DNA of 64,000 nt from the NCBI GenBank assembly GCA_947650365.1, contig OX393550.1, positions 70,801,978-70,865,977 of the forward strand. Direction: 5' to 3'. The stretch is from Chamaelirium japonicum. Its lineage: Eukaryota > Streptophyta > Magnoliopsida > Liliales > Melanthiaceae. Numbering within the stretch: the stretch's first letter is position 1; each line of letters starts with the position of its first letter. Below the pieces are notes generated by a model. It searched no databases, was not told where the DNA came from, and worked only from the letters and a program-made list of their open reading frames with translations. Both the position numbers and the translations under genes were made by a program. Of this stretch, positions 1-11,807 are shown piece after piece.

Positions 1-1757
1 GTTCCATTAATGGGGAATTGGGTAGCCAATTCCTAGTGAAGAAAGGGTTGAAGCAGGGTTGCCCCATCTCTCTGTTCCCTTTTATCATAGCAGTTGACGC
101 TTTTGATGCTATCCTCATGAGGGCCAGTGCTAGAGACCTTATTCATGGAATCCGAGGTAATTCTTGGTGCTCGTCGAACCTTCATTTTGCTGACGACACT
201 ATTCTCTTCTGTGAAGCGAAGCTTGAGCAGGTAGCAGTGTTGAAGATTATTTTATATGCGTTGGAGTTTTGCTCGGGCCTTCGAATTAACTCCAACAAGA
301 GCTCTATTTTCTACGTGGGTTCCTCAGATGATATTGGCACTAGGGCTTCCTTGCTTCTGAATTGCAGATTGGACTCGTTACCTATGAAGTATCTGGGCCT
401 TCCTATCAGCAACAAATCCCTTTCTCGGGCGCATTGGTCTAAAGTAATTGAGAAAGTGGACTTGCGTCTCTCTAGCTGAAAGAGTAGACATCTATCACTT
501 GGAGGCCGCCTCTGTCTGGTCAACTCCGTCCTTTCCTCGATCTCGTCCTATTATCTGGCCTTTTACTTCGTCCCTTCTTGGGTGATTAGGAAGATTGACA
601 GCATTCGCAGCAATTTCCTTTGGAAAGGAGCGGATGGCTCTTCAGGATCGTACCATCTTGTCAAGTGGGGTATAACTTGTAAATCTATGTCGCAAGGTGG
701 GCTAGGCATTCTCGATTTGAAAGATTTCAACAAAGCACTACTGGGCAAGTGGTGATGGAGACTCCAGAATGACCATGGAGATCCTAGGTCGAACATCATC
801 AGAGATCGGTACTTTAGGCGGTTTTCCCCGCTTCAAGCGAGGAGTCGTAGATCTAGTAAGATCTCTCCCTTCTGAAAGGGTATTTGCAAAGTCGGGACTG
901 CCTTTAATTGTGGAACGAAGCTGACCTTAGGTGATGGGAGGAACATCAAATTCTGGAAAGACCAATGGGTCGGCGATGTTAGCAACTCTTTTTGCCGACC
1001 TTTTTGAGATAGCGTGGGACCAGAACGCTTCGGTCCAATCCCAGATTTCTAGATCTCATGGCAACTTCTCTTGGGAAGTCAAATTCAGGCGGAACATTAA
1101 CCCGGCAATGCAGAACCAGCTTGTTGATCTCTACCAGATCCTTTCCTCTTTCACTCTTAGTCCTAATAGAGACTCCTCGTCTTGGAAGTGGGAAGCATCC
1201 GGGGTCTTTTCGGTCAGATCGTTTTACCACTTCTTCAACGCAGGAGGGATTATTTGCCCAATCGCTAATCACCTTTGGAGAGCCCCTGCTCCTCTCAAGA
1301 CTAGGATATTCATGTGGTTGGCGATTAGAGAGAGAATTCTCACCTGAGTCAATCTTCGGCAGCGAAATAATCCTAATATCCCGGATATCACCTGCACCCT
1401 CTGCCATTCGCATCGGGAGGATGTGACCATTTATTTCTCCATTGATCCTACTCTAGAAAGCTGTGGAGAATGCTGAAGCATAGGTTCCTTATAAAGGGTC
1501 ATCCGGGATCTATTCGATCTTTGTGGACTATTTGGCGAACAAAACGGATCAGTCGTACCCTCAGATCAGCTTGGGAACTTTTATTTATTGGGCTTTGCTG
1601 GTGCGTGTGGAGAGAGAGGAATGCTAGAGTTTTCTCGAGAACGGAACTTCCTTTAGAGAAGGTCTGGGAGAAGTATAAGAGGATGATCCTTAGCTGGTCC
1701 ACAGCTTTCTCTCCTAAGCAATCTGGAGAGATTCTTCATTTCATCTGTAATCTGTAA
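1..1757 (+). pseudogene. LINE ORF2: reverse transcriptase and zf-RVT region, broken
   Basis: The product would nick target DNA and reverse-transcribe LINE RNA. In frame from base 18 are GLKQGCPIS (RT palm block) and FADD at 186-197, the variant of the YADD catalytic motif used by plant LINEs. The same frame runs past a TGA at 477-479 into SLGGRL and a Trp-rich stretch, then meets a second TGA at 753-755. From 931 a zf-RVT-like domain follows (SSWKWEASGVFSVRSFY, then ATTLCH-like cysteines). The last 95 residues carry CVWRERNARVF, typical of the LINE C terminus. At least three stops sit where relatives have Trp (TGG to TGA). The endonuclease domain lies beyond the window. Confidence 0.85.
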
Positions 1758-1844
1758 CTTTCTTTCCCTTATTAATAAAATAGCTTGGGGTATGGCTTAA
1801 CCCCATCCTCTCCCTCTCAGAGAGGAATTTCTCAAAAAAAAAAA
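1..1844 (+). mobile_element. LINE (non-LTR retrotransposon), 3' portion
   Basis: The left edge of the window lies inside a plant L1-type LINE. Reverse transcriptase motifs, the downstream cysteine/tryptophan-rich (zf-RVT) region and a short 3' UTR follow in the usual order, and the element ends in an A-run at 1834-1844. An A-tail and the absence of LTRs are what the LINE family predicts. The 5' part lies outside the window, so neither full length nor target-site duplication can be judged. Several premature stops make it a dead copy. Confidence 0.85.
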
Positions 1845-4800
1845 TCTACTTGCTATCCAAATTTGAAATTTTTTTGCTTAAATCATTTTCAGAGTATTAT
1901 GTTATGTCATGTACTGTCAGTCTGTGAGATGTTTTATGCTTATTATATCTTATGCTTTATGAGTTATGAATTTGTGATATGCTTTTATGTACTGTGAATC
2001 ATATGGATTTTGATATGTTTTATCATTTCCTAGTGTGTACAATCTTATTGTGATTGTTAATTCACAGATCGTTGCAAAGTTTCTAACAGTTCATAAACAG
2101 TGTCGGACAATTCACAAACTCATATATAGAGCCTAAATTGAGTGTCCCCTAGAGTAAATGATTGTTTTATATATGTTATTGATCAGAATGGTGTATCTAT
2201 ACATCCTAAAGGGATATATAGAAAATTCCTCCAAAAAAATCTTTATTTTGCCCTTTTTTTCTATCTTTTCCCTAATTTTTAGCAATATTTGGCGATAAAT
2301 AGCAATATATCCCCGATTTTTCCCCTGGGTAACTTGGCGATATCAACAACAATAACGATACTTAAAACACTGAATGGGTGCTTCCATATTGTTCTTCATG
2401 TTCTTGAAGAGAGTAAAAAAGAGAAAGAGAACAATGGGAGTATAAGTGTGAGGATTCTTTCACTATAATGGCAATATTCTCTTTAAATCAAATGAGAAAA
2501 GGATCAGTCCCCTCCTTTATGTCCCCAGCTCCCCTTTTATAGTGGGAGCTGAAAGAGGAAAGCCTCTTAATACATGACACATGTCCCACCACATGGTCTG
2601 CTTTGATTGCCAGTTGGGTCGGCATGTCCCCTATGGACAATTGTCGCTCATGGATAGGTGTTGGGGCTTGTGCCGCGGATCCGTCCAAGTGTCATTATGC
2701 GAGCTTCATGAAGTTTGTTTGGTGAACTCTCTGGATAAGACTGCCACGCGTCGCCTCTTTCTTAGGTCGCAGAACCTGTGAGGGAATCTTCCACGTGTCA
2801 CTCTGGGGTTGGCTGAGTGGGCGGCGGCGGCGCTACCATTATTAATCCTAATGCAATTACGAAACCTAGTTATTTCAAACTCCTAATCTAGGTAATCCAA
2901 GGAGTCTAATCACCTGGGTGGCCCACGACTAGGAATCCTACTTACACTAGGATTAGGTTTGCTTGGCCATTAGAGGTGGCTAGGAGTTGGAATCTCCAGG
3001 ACCACAATAACCTTGGCTCCAATTGGGCATATGGTTACGTCATCTCATGATTAGACCATCACCAGTTAACTATGGCTACAACCACTACTAAGGCATAGTT
3101 ACGATCCGAGGTTACTAGAAAATTGCATGAGTGCCCTTACCCTACTATGTTGTACTTGACCCCAACGTATTCTGGTATCCATGAAGGCCATATAGGATCT
3201 ACCTGATTGTCTCCCATAATGGTTCACCCACTAGAGCTCTGACTTCTCATTACCTTATGATCATTATCTTTACTTTGATTTCGTCTAACCAAACCTGTGA
3301 TCAACCCTTTATGATAGTTACTCAAGGAGACACCAAATTCACTCCAGAGATATGGAATTTCTATAGACTGCTCCATGGTAGCAAGTTTACGCCAGAGTGC
3401 TAGACTATAGACATCAAAGTAAAGAACTCCTTCGATGGTGCGATCACCCTGAGTCAAAGCCTCGAACTCGCGAAGTATTTGTTACCCTCTAGCTCAACCA
3501 AGCTGAACGAACATCCGAGATAGATACAACCACATCACCTAAGAGTCTCAAACTGAAAGGTGTACAAACGAAGATCATGAAAGACAGAACCATCGATCTA
3601 CGTAGAGATAACGCTATCTGCATGAGAACACTCCAATGTAAGATGTGGTAGACGGGGAGCCAAAAGACACCAAGCTAGTGGTAGTATATATCACGGAGGA
3701 TGACGAAGCTGATTTCATGCCACGACATACCACCACAAGTCATGTGTCGCAAGGTTCATCCGAACGATGGAAGACCACATTAAAAGGTAGACGATCCAGT
3801 AAGTTGGGCGCCCCTGATAGGAAGCTTTAGGGGAGCCCCCATAGTGGTCACCATCAATAGAGATCAAGTGGGTGAAGTTGGCGTTGTGGCAGTTGGCCTA
3901 AAGTGTTGCGAACATAAGACATAATACTACAAAATAAAGACCTAAAGTACAGCGAGAATGGTCTAAAGTGCTACAAGATTCAAGGTTTGAGGGTTGTTGT
4001 AAAATGTGTTCACTATATCAGATTATATGCTCGCTGAAACAGTGTTGAAGGCTCCAGTTTAAAATAGTAGCTAAAGAAATTGAACCATAGCTGAAGATTC
4101 CAGTTTAAATCCTAACTGGTAATAAAAACCAGAGGTTGAACAAATCAGGTTTTCTCTGGGCCGTGGCTAAATATTCCAGTATAAAAATGGTCTAACCGGT
4201 TTGAGATAAGTAGTTAAAAAAATAGAGTAATGCAGAGCTCTGATTGGTTTATGTGGAGCACCAAAATAAATGAAGCGTTTGTAGTCACGCATATAAACAC
4301 ACCTGAGGCCCGATCTAGCAACCCTAGGAAACCCTAGGAAGCAGTCGTCGCAACTCTTCGATGACCACCCAACACTCGATGCTCTTTGAACCTTCCATCC
4401 AACCGGTTCTACTCTCTTCAACCTTTCTCTCTCCACACAAAATAAACCCTAGATCTGAATCCCTGTATTGATGTCTCTTTGTCGATGCTACAGAGATGAT
4501 GCCAAGGACTATAAACTTGACGCACGACAGCCCGTAACAAATTGAATCAACATAGCTCCAATGGAGATGGCCTTCTCCCAATGATGGAGAAATGGCACAC
4601 CTAAATCTATCGACACTCAAGAACTCTAAGATTTGAGGTGTATCAGCAGAAAAGGTGGTTGCAAAAGCTCTTTGATATGTGGTGAGATCTGAAACAACGC
4701 AGCTCCGATAGAGCTCAATCCCGATAGAGAAGCGTAGTACAATAGAACCTCAATGGAGCTTAGCCCTGATGGACAGATCTAGATGGCTTAGATGATGAAA

Positions 4801-4944
4801 TCGTTGGATCCATCGTGAGATCTAAATCTACGCAGCTCCGATGGATTCAAGACTGGCAGATTGAGACTTTGAAGACGGAGTTCTTGGATTAAGGAAAGCT
4901 CTAGGATTCAAGAGCGAAGAAGAGAGCTCAAATCTATGATACCA
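1845..4944. other. No gene recognised; decayed repeat-like DNA
   Basis: About 3.1 kb between the LINE and a candidate LTR. The first 550 bp are AT-rich without long frames. Around 2530-2545 the minus strand reads CTATAAAAGGGG, a TATA-like box, followed by short cloning-size frames, so a decayed LTR or promoter of a lost element is possible. Bases 3220-3830 contain short frames on both strands (up to 77 codons) with no domain I recognise. 4160-4620 has overlapping minus-strand frames of 89 and 98 codons, also unrecognised. I see no credible host gene. Confidence 0.5.
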
Positions 4945-5108
4945 TTAAAGGCTTTAAAGAAGAGAGAGAACAATAGGAGTTAACGGAAAAATAACCCAAG
5001 AAGGGCAATGGCCTTATATATAATGGACATAAGATGGGGACACCTAAGGTGAACATACCGCAATGAATAGACAACATATACACTTAGGCTAAGCACATAC
5101 ACTTAACA
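4924..5108 (-). repeat. Candidate short copia-type LTR with adjoining primer-binding site
   Basis: On the minus strand the segment begins TGTTAAGTGTATGTG at 5108 and runs about 164 bp, with a TATATATAAGG box, to a sequence reading TGGTATCATAGATTT (4930-4944). That resembles the initiator-Met tRNA primer site TGGTATCAGAGC used by many copia elements, with a few changes. The LTR end is not a clean CA, and I found no second copy, so this is a degraded or partial element at best. Confidence 0.35.
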
Positions 5109-5889
5109 TTTCAGAAATTGCTTGTATGGGAAATAAATTCCAGACAGCATTGGTAAGGTTTGTCGGTTTTAGGAAAACACATCCTTATCGGATTTAAGTA
5201 ATTCAAGATCCTGCAGACTCACTATCGAGCCTAATTTGTAAAGAAAAATATCCCAGATATGTCAGACCATCCCATTGGTGGCAATGTACACAACGCTCTA
5301 AGAACCTAGTCAAGGAAAAATTACAATCTTCAGAAATAGACCAAGGTTTCAATGACAAATCTTAGCAAATTCTGTAAGGTACCAGAATGCCCCTAAGCTT
5401 ATTTTTCCTATGATCTACACCTAACCAGGTTCTACCCTCAAAATTTCACAAGATTAGAAGTGGTACAGTGGTCTACGAAAAATCGCAACGTTCCATGTAG
5501 CATGCAGATTCCAGTATTGTTCAAAAAATTTCCACATTTAGATGTCTTTTCAAAAAAAATATTAAAACATCAAAAATGGTTTTAAAAGTCTACTCATAGC
5601 CTATATAGTGCCATTACATCATGCAAGAGATGAATAACTCATATTAACCAATTTCATGAGCCTAGAGTAATGAGCATTGAACATGGCGTGTTATGGAAAT
5701 CACATAGCTAATCATTCCTATCAAAAAATATGTTAGTCTATATCAAAGAAAAAAGAAAAAATCCATATGCTATTGATCGAGCGATCTTTGGCAAAACCAA
5801 ATTAAAGAACGAATAGAAGAGCGATCTTTACCTTTTTTGAATATTCCAAATTTAGAACGAATAAAAAAAATATTATTTAATATGGTGAG
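5109..5889. other. No gene recognised; AT-rich
   Basis: AT-rich sequence with stops in all frames. I see no domain, terminal repeat or obvious tandem repeat here. Confidence 0.5.
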
Positions 5890-6262
5890 GTCGCGACTTG
5901 AACCCTACTTGAAACCTCTGGAGGCATTTAACTGACTCGTCTTCCATTTTATTTGTTTTAAATTTTTATTTGAATCGTGATAGTAATTAGAGAACTCGAG
6001 GGTGGGTTTCATATCTTCCTCCATCATGACTCTTATCTCTAATGCGTTGGTGCAGGTCTTCTTGCCATCGGACAAATGTACGTAAGGATCTCGGCATGTC
6101 CTATTGGGATTAAAGCGTGATTTCGTCACCATCTTTAATGAAAGTGTAGGTAATGTCCCTACCATTCTTCATTGTGCAGTTGTCATATTCCCATGGCCTA
6201 CCGAGTAAAATGTGACAACAATTGTCCAGAACATAGCACCATACATTGTCGAAGTAGTTATC
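5890..6262 (-). pseudogene. Ty3/gypsy protease C-terminal fragment
   Basis: Read from 6262 leftward, the minus strand encodes HILLGRPWEYD, then NGRDITYTFIKDGDEITL, ending at a TAA near 6133. This matches the C-terminal part of the retropepsin of plant gypsy elements; the related element A at about 14,790-14,900 has ILGRPWQFD followed by TYTFLKDDINVTL in the same spacing. An 86-codon frame continues to 5905 in a shifted frame without a recognised domain. Only a fragment is left; the catalytic Asp segment upstream is missing. Confidence 0.6.
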
Positions 6263-6310
6263 GACATTAAGTCATACTAGACATCGCGAAGCAACGCAAA
6301 CAAAGTGTGG

Positions 6311-6490
6311 GGCCACTCTTAACAGTTGACCCAACTAGTATGTCAGGTTATGGCAAGCGACTATGTGCCCAAATTGTTTTCTTTAACATGGGAATGGGCC
6401 ACACTCTTGACAGTTGACCCAACTGGTATGCCAGGTTATGGCAAGGGACCATGTGCCCAAATTGTTTTGATATTTGTACTCTAGTACCCC
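6311..6490. repeat. Tandem duplication, about 88-bp unit
   Basis: CAGTTGACCCAACT occurs at 6323 and again at 6411. The following sequence (GGTTATGGCAAG, then GTGCCCAAATTGTTTT) recurs with the same spacing. This makes two imperfect 88-bp units. It lies between the protease fragment and the Mutator-like MITE and looks like local slippage or unequal exchange. Confidence 0.7.
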
Positions 6491-6677
6491 GGGGGATGCT
6501 TATGATTGACCAACGAACTTTGAGCCTTGAGACCGTGCAACCTACCTACCGAAGGCAGAGACAAAGGAGTTTACTACTGCTAGAGACTGTTGCTGAGCAT
6601 CTCCCAGTTGTTGTGTACCCTACCGCTGACACACCACGGAACATTGGGAGATGGGGAGGACGTTTACAAGTGGCTTA
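6491..6677. other. Short unassigned stretch left of the MITE
   Basis: Contains a 77-codon plus-strand frame (6451-6684) without a recognised domain. If the MITE at 6678-7744 is removed, this sequence continues into 7745 onward, so it may be the decayed 3' internal part of the relic element whose LTR is at 7905-9262. Confidence 0.35.
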
Positions 6678-7744
6678 CCTATGAAGCACGGATACTTCAA
6701 AATACATGACGTACCCGTACCGGATACATATCAGACCCGGATACAGCTCGGATACGTGTCCGATACGTTTCAGGCGTATCCTACATTTAAAAATGCCAGG
6801 ATACGGCAGGGATACGGGCCGGATACAGCCGGGATACGGGAGGGTTACGGCAGGATACGGAAGGGATACGGGCCGGATACGGCCGGGATACAGGAGGGAT
6901 ACGGCTGACCGGTTTGGGCTTGGGTTATCGAGTTTGGGTTAAACCAAACCCACTGTCCCACACTAAAAGATTTAAGGGTAAATTGCACAAAGACCCCTAT
7001 AGTTTGACCGATTATCACTTACACCCCCTCATGTTTAAAACCCTACAAATGCCCCCTCTGGAGGGGGTGCAAGTGATATGTTTTTCAAACTCTAGGGGGT
7101 CTATGTGTAATTTACCCAAGATTTAACCCCACCCCACCCTGTTTTCTAGATCGAGCGAGAAGAGAGGGAGAGAATAGAAGCAGGCGTCCGCCCGCGCCCG
7201 TCGATTGTCGTTGCCCGTTTGATTTCAGTCGTCCGTCGTCCGCACCCAACTACAGCCGTTAGCCACCCGTCCGTTCGCCCGTCTCTCTCCCTCACAGCCC
7301 CATATCTCTCTCTCTCTCCCTCTCTCTCCCTCCCTCTCTCTCTCTCGCTCTCCCTCACAACCCCATTTGCAGGCTTTCCAACCCGCCGTCAGGATCTGTA
7401 GGTATGCAATAAGATCGATCAAAAACAGTGATAAAATATTGAGCCAATTATGAAAATTTTATTAAATTTTAAAAAAAAAACAGTGATAAATTATAGCAAT
7501 TAATATTTTGTTTATATTGAATATGCAACAACCCGTGTTTCTATATTGAATATGTTCTTTATGATGCATTCTATCAATTAATAGTTCTGTAAATTAATAA
7601 TTTAGTATTTTATTTAAAATTTATATTTAAAAAATAATAATTTATTGTTGTATCCTTAACCGTACCCGTATCCTACTTTTATAAGATTTGTCGTATCGTC
7701 GTACCCGTATTGTATCGTACCCGTATCCCGTATCCATGCTTCTT
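6678..7744. mobile_element. Mutator-like non-autonomous element (MITE)
   Basis: Flanked by AGTGGCTTA (6669-6677) and AGTGGCTCA (7745-7753), a 9-bp target duplication with one change, as Mutator-like elements make. The left terminus contains GAAGCACGGATAC, and the right terminus read in reverse contains GAAGCATGGATAC. Next to each end is a run of GGATAC-type repeats: about ten copies at 6698-6905, and TACCCGTATC copies at 7660-7735. The middle holds a CT/AG-rich tract (7303-7350) that gives meaningless open frames on both strands. No transposase is present, so it must have been moved in trans. Confidence 0.7.
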
Positions 7745-7904
7745 AGTGGCTCACGCTTGGCCACCTGATGCGGGATCGGAGCGATTGACATGACAGTTCT
7801 TCTACCGAGCTGTCGTAGCAATTCCAGGAGCTCGACGGTTGCTGCACATACGTTGTTTTAGACCCCCGCTCGACGAAGCGAGCTTCTTTTCACCTGGGGA
7901 GAGT

Positions 7905-9262
7905 TGATGAAGTCGTCGATGCGCGCCTACACAGATTTTTCATAACTGAGGGTGTTTTCGTCATTTCAGTTTTTATTGGCGCATGTGATGGACCCGATCT
8001 TTACATCTTTGTATTCTCCTAGTTGAGACAGACAATTTTGGTTTCTATTTCGTTCAGATCCGACTGTTAGATCTCTAGTTATGTTAGTTTCTATATTTAG
8101 GTTAGTTGGACTTGGACTCGGACTCATGTTCGACACGACTCACGAGGCGATTTGACTTATGTTATTTCAGAATTAATAAAAATAATGGAAGGATATGATC
8201 TAATATTAAAATAATGAATGGATGCAAATTAATTGGATTTAAGTCGACTCAAAACCCAACCCAAACCCATACCACTCCTCCCCATACTCGTGCCTCTCTT
8301 CCTACCCGCACGACACGCATCCTGAGGCAGCCCTCCCGCGGGTTCACGATCCCCTCTCCCCCTTTCTCTCGTTCTTTGAGTTTTGGGACTTATTTGGCAT
8401 TATTTTGAATGTCTTTCGTCTTTCCATTAATGCCCTAACATCCTATGGTCATCTTAGCTTCATCCTACGGCTATTACGCAAACCCTAGAGTCCCCTTGCA
8501 TATAAAAGAATGCTGAAATCTGATGAGGGGAAGACCAGATTTTTGGTGAAGAAAACCCTAGAGGTGAGAACCTTGATTCCTTGTCCTCCGATTCCAATCA
8601 TTGTTTCTTGATCTTTTCTTATTTTTTATCGTGTTATTCACCTCCCGCACCTTCTTTAATCGGATTCTAACGAACGGATCGTCGTTAGAAAGCTTCTTTT
8701 CTTCTAGATCCCCCTCGATCTTGCTTTTAAACTTATTCTTCCGTTCATCTTCCCCCTCACCACCACTTTTCATCCAATTGGCACGTATTGGCTCACATTC
8801 GGAGATATCGGGTATCCACCGGCGTACATCCACAGATTTATAGGCATATCTTCAGGGCGGTAATCGTTCCTTTTCATCCTTTGGCCTAGTCCTGTCATTG
8901 CCTTAGTTAGCTTTGGCTTAGTAGTTTGCATCCATAGTTAATTTCTTTATTGGATCTAGGTAGTTTGACAAATCTTGCCTATTGTCTATTGAATTTCTTT
9001 GTTATTTACTGTTGCGATCGTCTTATAAAAGTCTGAATTTGTTAGTATGGCATGCCTACATGTTCTCTGTTAATCTTTGAAGCAAAGGCCATTGTCGTCT
9101 TGTGAAAGCATATTATATAGCGCTGCTGAAGTTGATTGTTGAATCTGAAATTATTGTTAGTTATCTTGTTCTCAGTTTATAATATATGTTAGAAATATTT
9201 TGGGGTTAATATTGGGCAAGCATTGCATATTAGTTAGCGGCATCGCATCTTTGTTTGCATCA
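7905..9262 (+). repeat. Relic 3' LTR of an element related to A and C
   Basis: The 1,358-bp segment starts TGATGAAG directly after a purine tract (CTGGGGAGAGT, 7894-7904) and ends TTTGCATCA. The start, the end and several internal landmarks line up with the LTRs of elements A and C: TACACAGATTTTTCA near the start, a GGTTAGTTGGACTTGG/CATGTTCGACACGA stretch, and a TATAAAAG box near 8502 followed by AAACCCTAGA. The internal side (7766-7904) resembles the 3' end of a chromovirus polyprotein. It is far more diverged than A or C, so it is an old insertion. The other LTR was not found. Confidence 0.55.
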
Positions 9263-9634
9263 ACATAGGCCCTCCATGATGTCGATGTGACAAGTGATTC
9301 TTACTATATAAAACAATGGGTTTTCAAGATGCGGCACAGCTAGAAAGGATTAGTGACTAGAGGTAGATATGGAGCAAACAACTCGAAATATATTTTCTTT
9401 TTCCATCTATGACTTGTAAAATCTGTAAACCAAAAACCTCATGCGAGAATGTTGCTTCCAATTGAAAGCATTTCTTCTTATCAGAACTTTGATTCCAAAC
9501 ATATCGATTAAACCATCTTCTAAAAAATTGACCACTAAGTTTGACGCCTAACAGTTCCGACAGCAAAAAAAAAATTCATTGTGCTTAACTAATTAACATA
9601 AGGAATGCATAATGAGATGTTGATGAGTGCAGAC
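9263..9634. other. Intron-like sequence downstream of the 9635-9710 exon
   Basis: A 69-codon minus-strand frame (9357-9566) is present, but I do not recognise it and it does not resemble the next expected segment of a branching enzyme. The following exon of the host gene was not found between here and base 1. Confidence 0.4.
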
Positions 9635-9710
9635 CGTGTGCTTCGTCAACCAGGCACTTGAAGTCATTGGGATTGCCAAATCTACTGCTAACAGCAAATA
9701 AGTTAGTGAC
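9635..9710 (-). CDS. SBE3: Starch branching enzyme (SBE3-like), exon encoding VTNLFAVSSRFG region
   Basis: The minus strand reads, after a pyrimidine-rich tract ending in GTGCAG at 9711, codons for VTNLFAVSSRFG followed by NPNDFKCLVDEAH. The exon ends with one base of a Gly codon at a GT donor (9634-9633). This is the conserved GH13 segment just after strand beta-3 of glucan branching enzymes (xVTNFFAxSSRxGTPxDxKxLVDxAH). It follows in phase 0 from the exon at 40236-40325 and lies 30.5 kb away from it. The 76-bp size and phases fit. Asn and Cys at NPNDFKC differ from the usual TPDDFKR, which may be a real variant or early decay. No further exon is visible to the left, so the catalytic Asp/Glu exons are absent from this window. 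Confidence 0.85.
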
Positions 9711-11807
9711 CTGCACTTCAGAAAAGAAAAAAAAACACTAAACTGCAAAGCACACTATCAAACAAACCAAAATAGCATAACAGCTATATAAATATTACAG
9801 AAGAAAAAAAAATGTAATTTGCTCATATATCAGAATAATGCAAGTTTATAGCCAGCTGTAAACACTCTCTAAAATTACCGCTCTAATTTCTCAAGATAGA
9901 CACGTGTATACTATGTAAAAATCCATTAGTATATCGCATTTCTCCAGCACACAAACATAAGAAAGTCAAGTAAATATAAATATATATGTCGAAAATAACC
10001 CTGAAACAAATAATACATAAATATATAAGCTAACGCGCAAGTAGCATGTTAAAAAGATCAAAATTTAATTGTCAAAACAAAATTGTTGCAAATCATGAAG
10101 CTCCAACCCAGCTAACCTCTACAATTTATGTTGTAAAACTCCTGTCATGACTCATGACTCATGAGTAGCCTGAAGTGCAAACTTCTAAGCTCTTAAGGCA
10201 GACTTGAGGACTAGTATCGGTATCTTGCTTGCACAAAAGGCCGAAAATATGCATTCCATTTAAATTTCTTATGAGTTATCTTATTCCTAGATATTCAACT
10301 TTCTGAGAGGTATCTAAATTCAGTTTAATCTAACCAGTTTACAATTTATTTAGAGGGAATCTAGATTTACATCCAAATTGTTGATAACTTTGACAATTAT
10401 ATCATTGTCCTGTTAGGTGCTCAGCATCTCTGCAGTTTGAAAATGGTTTTAACTTCAATTTTTCTTTTATTTGAAGATGCCTTTTATTTTAAGATGGATT
10501 AAGATTTTTACACCAAAAGTTCACAGGTTCCTCAGAAACCAAATCTCCCACAGCTTTGATATCAAATACCTTCATACATCGAAGCCTTACAGCTTTTTTG
10601 ACCAAGCTCACGCTCATTGCATGTGCGTTCCCAAGCCCATATGATGGTGCCTATTCATCATCATTCATAAAATATGAGAAATATTTAAAGGGAGGGATGG
10701 GGTGGTGGATGTGTTTGCAGCAAGCCAGTCATATAAATCCTCTTTCATTAAGGTGATTGGTGCCTTTTAAGACCTGTGAAGGCATTGATATAAGGACTCA
10801 CACACAGTGTTCATGGCATATACATTCTTTTTAGAATTAATAATGGTCATAAGTTAAAGGAGGAGAGGAAATGTAATCAAAAAGTTGTTTCTCCTCTTCT
10901 AACCTTTTTTAGAAGAATAGTAAAATCAAACATAATTGAAAACATATCCGGGCATGCCACTTGATCAGATGACCTTAATGAAATTGACAGTATTTCATGT
11001 AGGCACCAATAAGTTACACTATAACTTTAAGCCTTTAGGCGACCCAAAGTCCAAAATCCAAATAACTAAACGTTTATTATCAATAAAGTGCAAATCACCA
11101 AAAAACAAATCAGCAAATAAAGTTATTCAATGCAGATCTAGCAACACATGCATTCAATATTCATCAAGAGACAAGATCTAGCTATAAAGATTAAAACCCA
11201 TTCGACAAACTTTAATTCTGAATATTAAACTCCAATTCAGCAATTATATAGTGGCGAAAATAACGCAAAATAGGTAGCAATAGGGACTTCCGACAATTCT
11301 CGATGAAACTACAATGTTCTAGATAAATTTGGGCATGAAACGGAAGGCAGAAAGTGAAATTTCAGCAAGTATATGATGAATAAAATTAAAATAAAAGGTG
11401 CAGATTTTCATGGAAAAGAGAGGAAAAAGATGGAAAAAAAAAAGGAGGGGATAAATCTCAAACAACCGACGGTTGAGAGGAGACAAAAATGAGTTCTTCG
11501 CGGAGCAAGGCCGGTCACTCAGGGACAACGGAAACCTTCGGTTTATTAGCCGTGTACCACTCCCAATGGTGGAAAACAGTACTTCTCGAGGCAAAGTAGA
11601 GGAAACGATGGGAACCCAAGTCTCTCCCAAAATCTCTCACAAGAGGCATCAAAACTCAGCAATCTCCAATTTTTCTTATCCGTCTATTCCTTTTATATCA
11701 ATTGGGTTTTTCCACAAATGGCGAGGATCAAGAGAAATAGGGAATAAGGGCTCGAATGTAAGGGAGTCAAATACGGAAAGAAAAAGAGAAAAAAAGAAGA
11801 GAGGATG
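9711..11807 (-). other. Start-distal part of the 30.5-kb intron; AT-rich, no gene
   Basis: Most of this stretch is AT-rich intron of the host gene. From about 11,400 to 11,807 the sequence changes to a GC-balanced segment with ACCACTCCCAATGG and CTTCTCGAGGCA. A similar arrangement recurs at about 47,880-48,000 (GGTACCACTCCCAAGG, then CTTCTCGAGGCAGAG), so both are probably remnants of one old repeat family. Element A is inserted at 11808 in this remnant, and the remnant appears to resume at 38308. Confidence 0.5.

Noticed and set aside
7146..7422. Arg/Glu- and Ser/Leu-repeat frames
   Set aside because: CT/AG microsatellite inside the Mutator-like MITE.
9357..9566. 69-codon minus-strand frame next to the SBE exon as its continuation
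   Set aside because: Does not resemble the expected next block of a branching enzyme, and it starts after a donor site.
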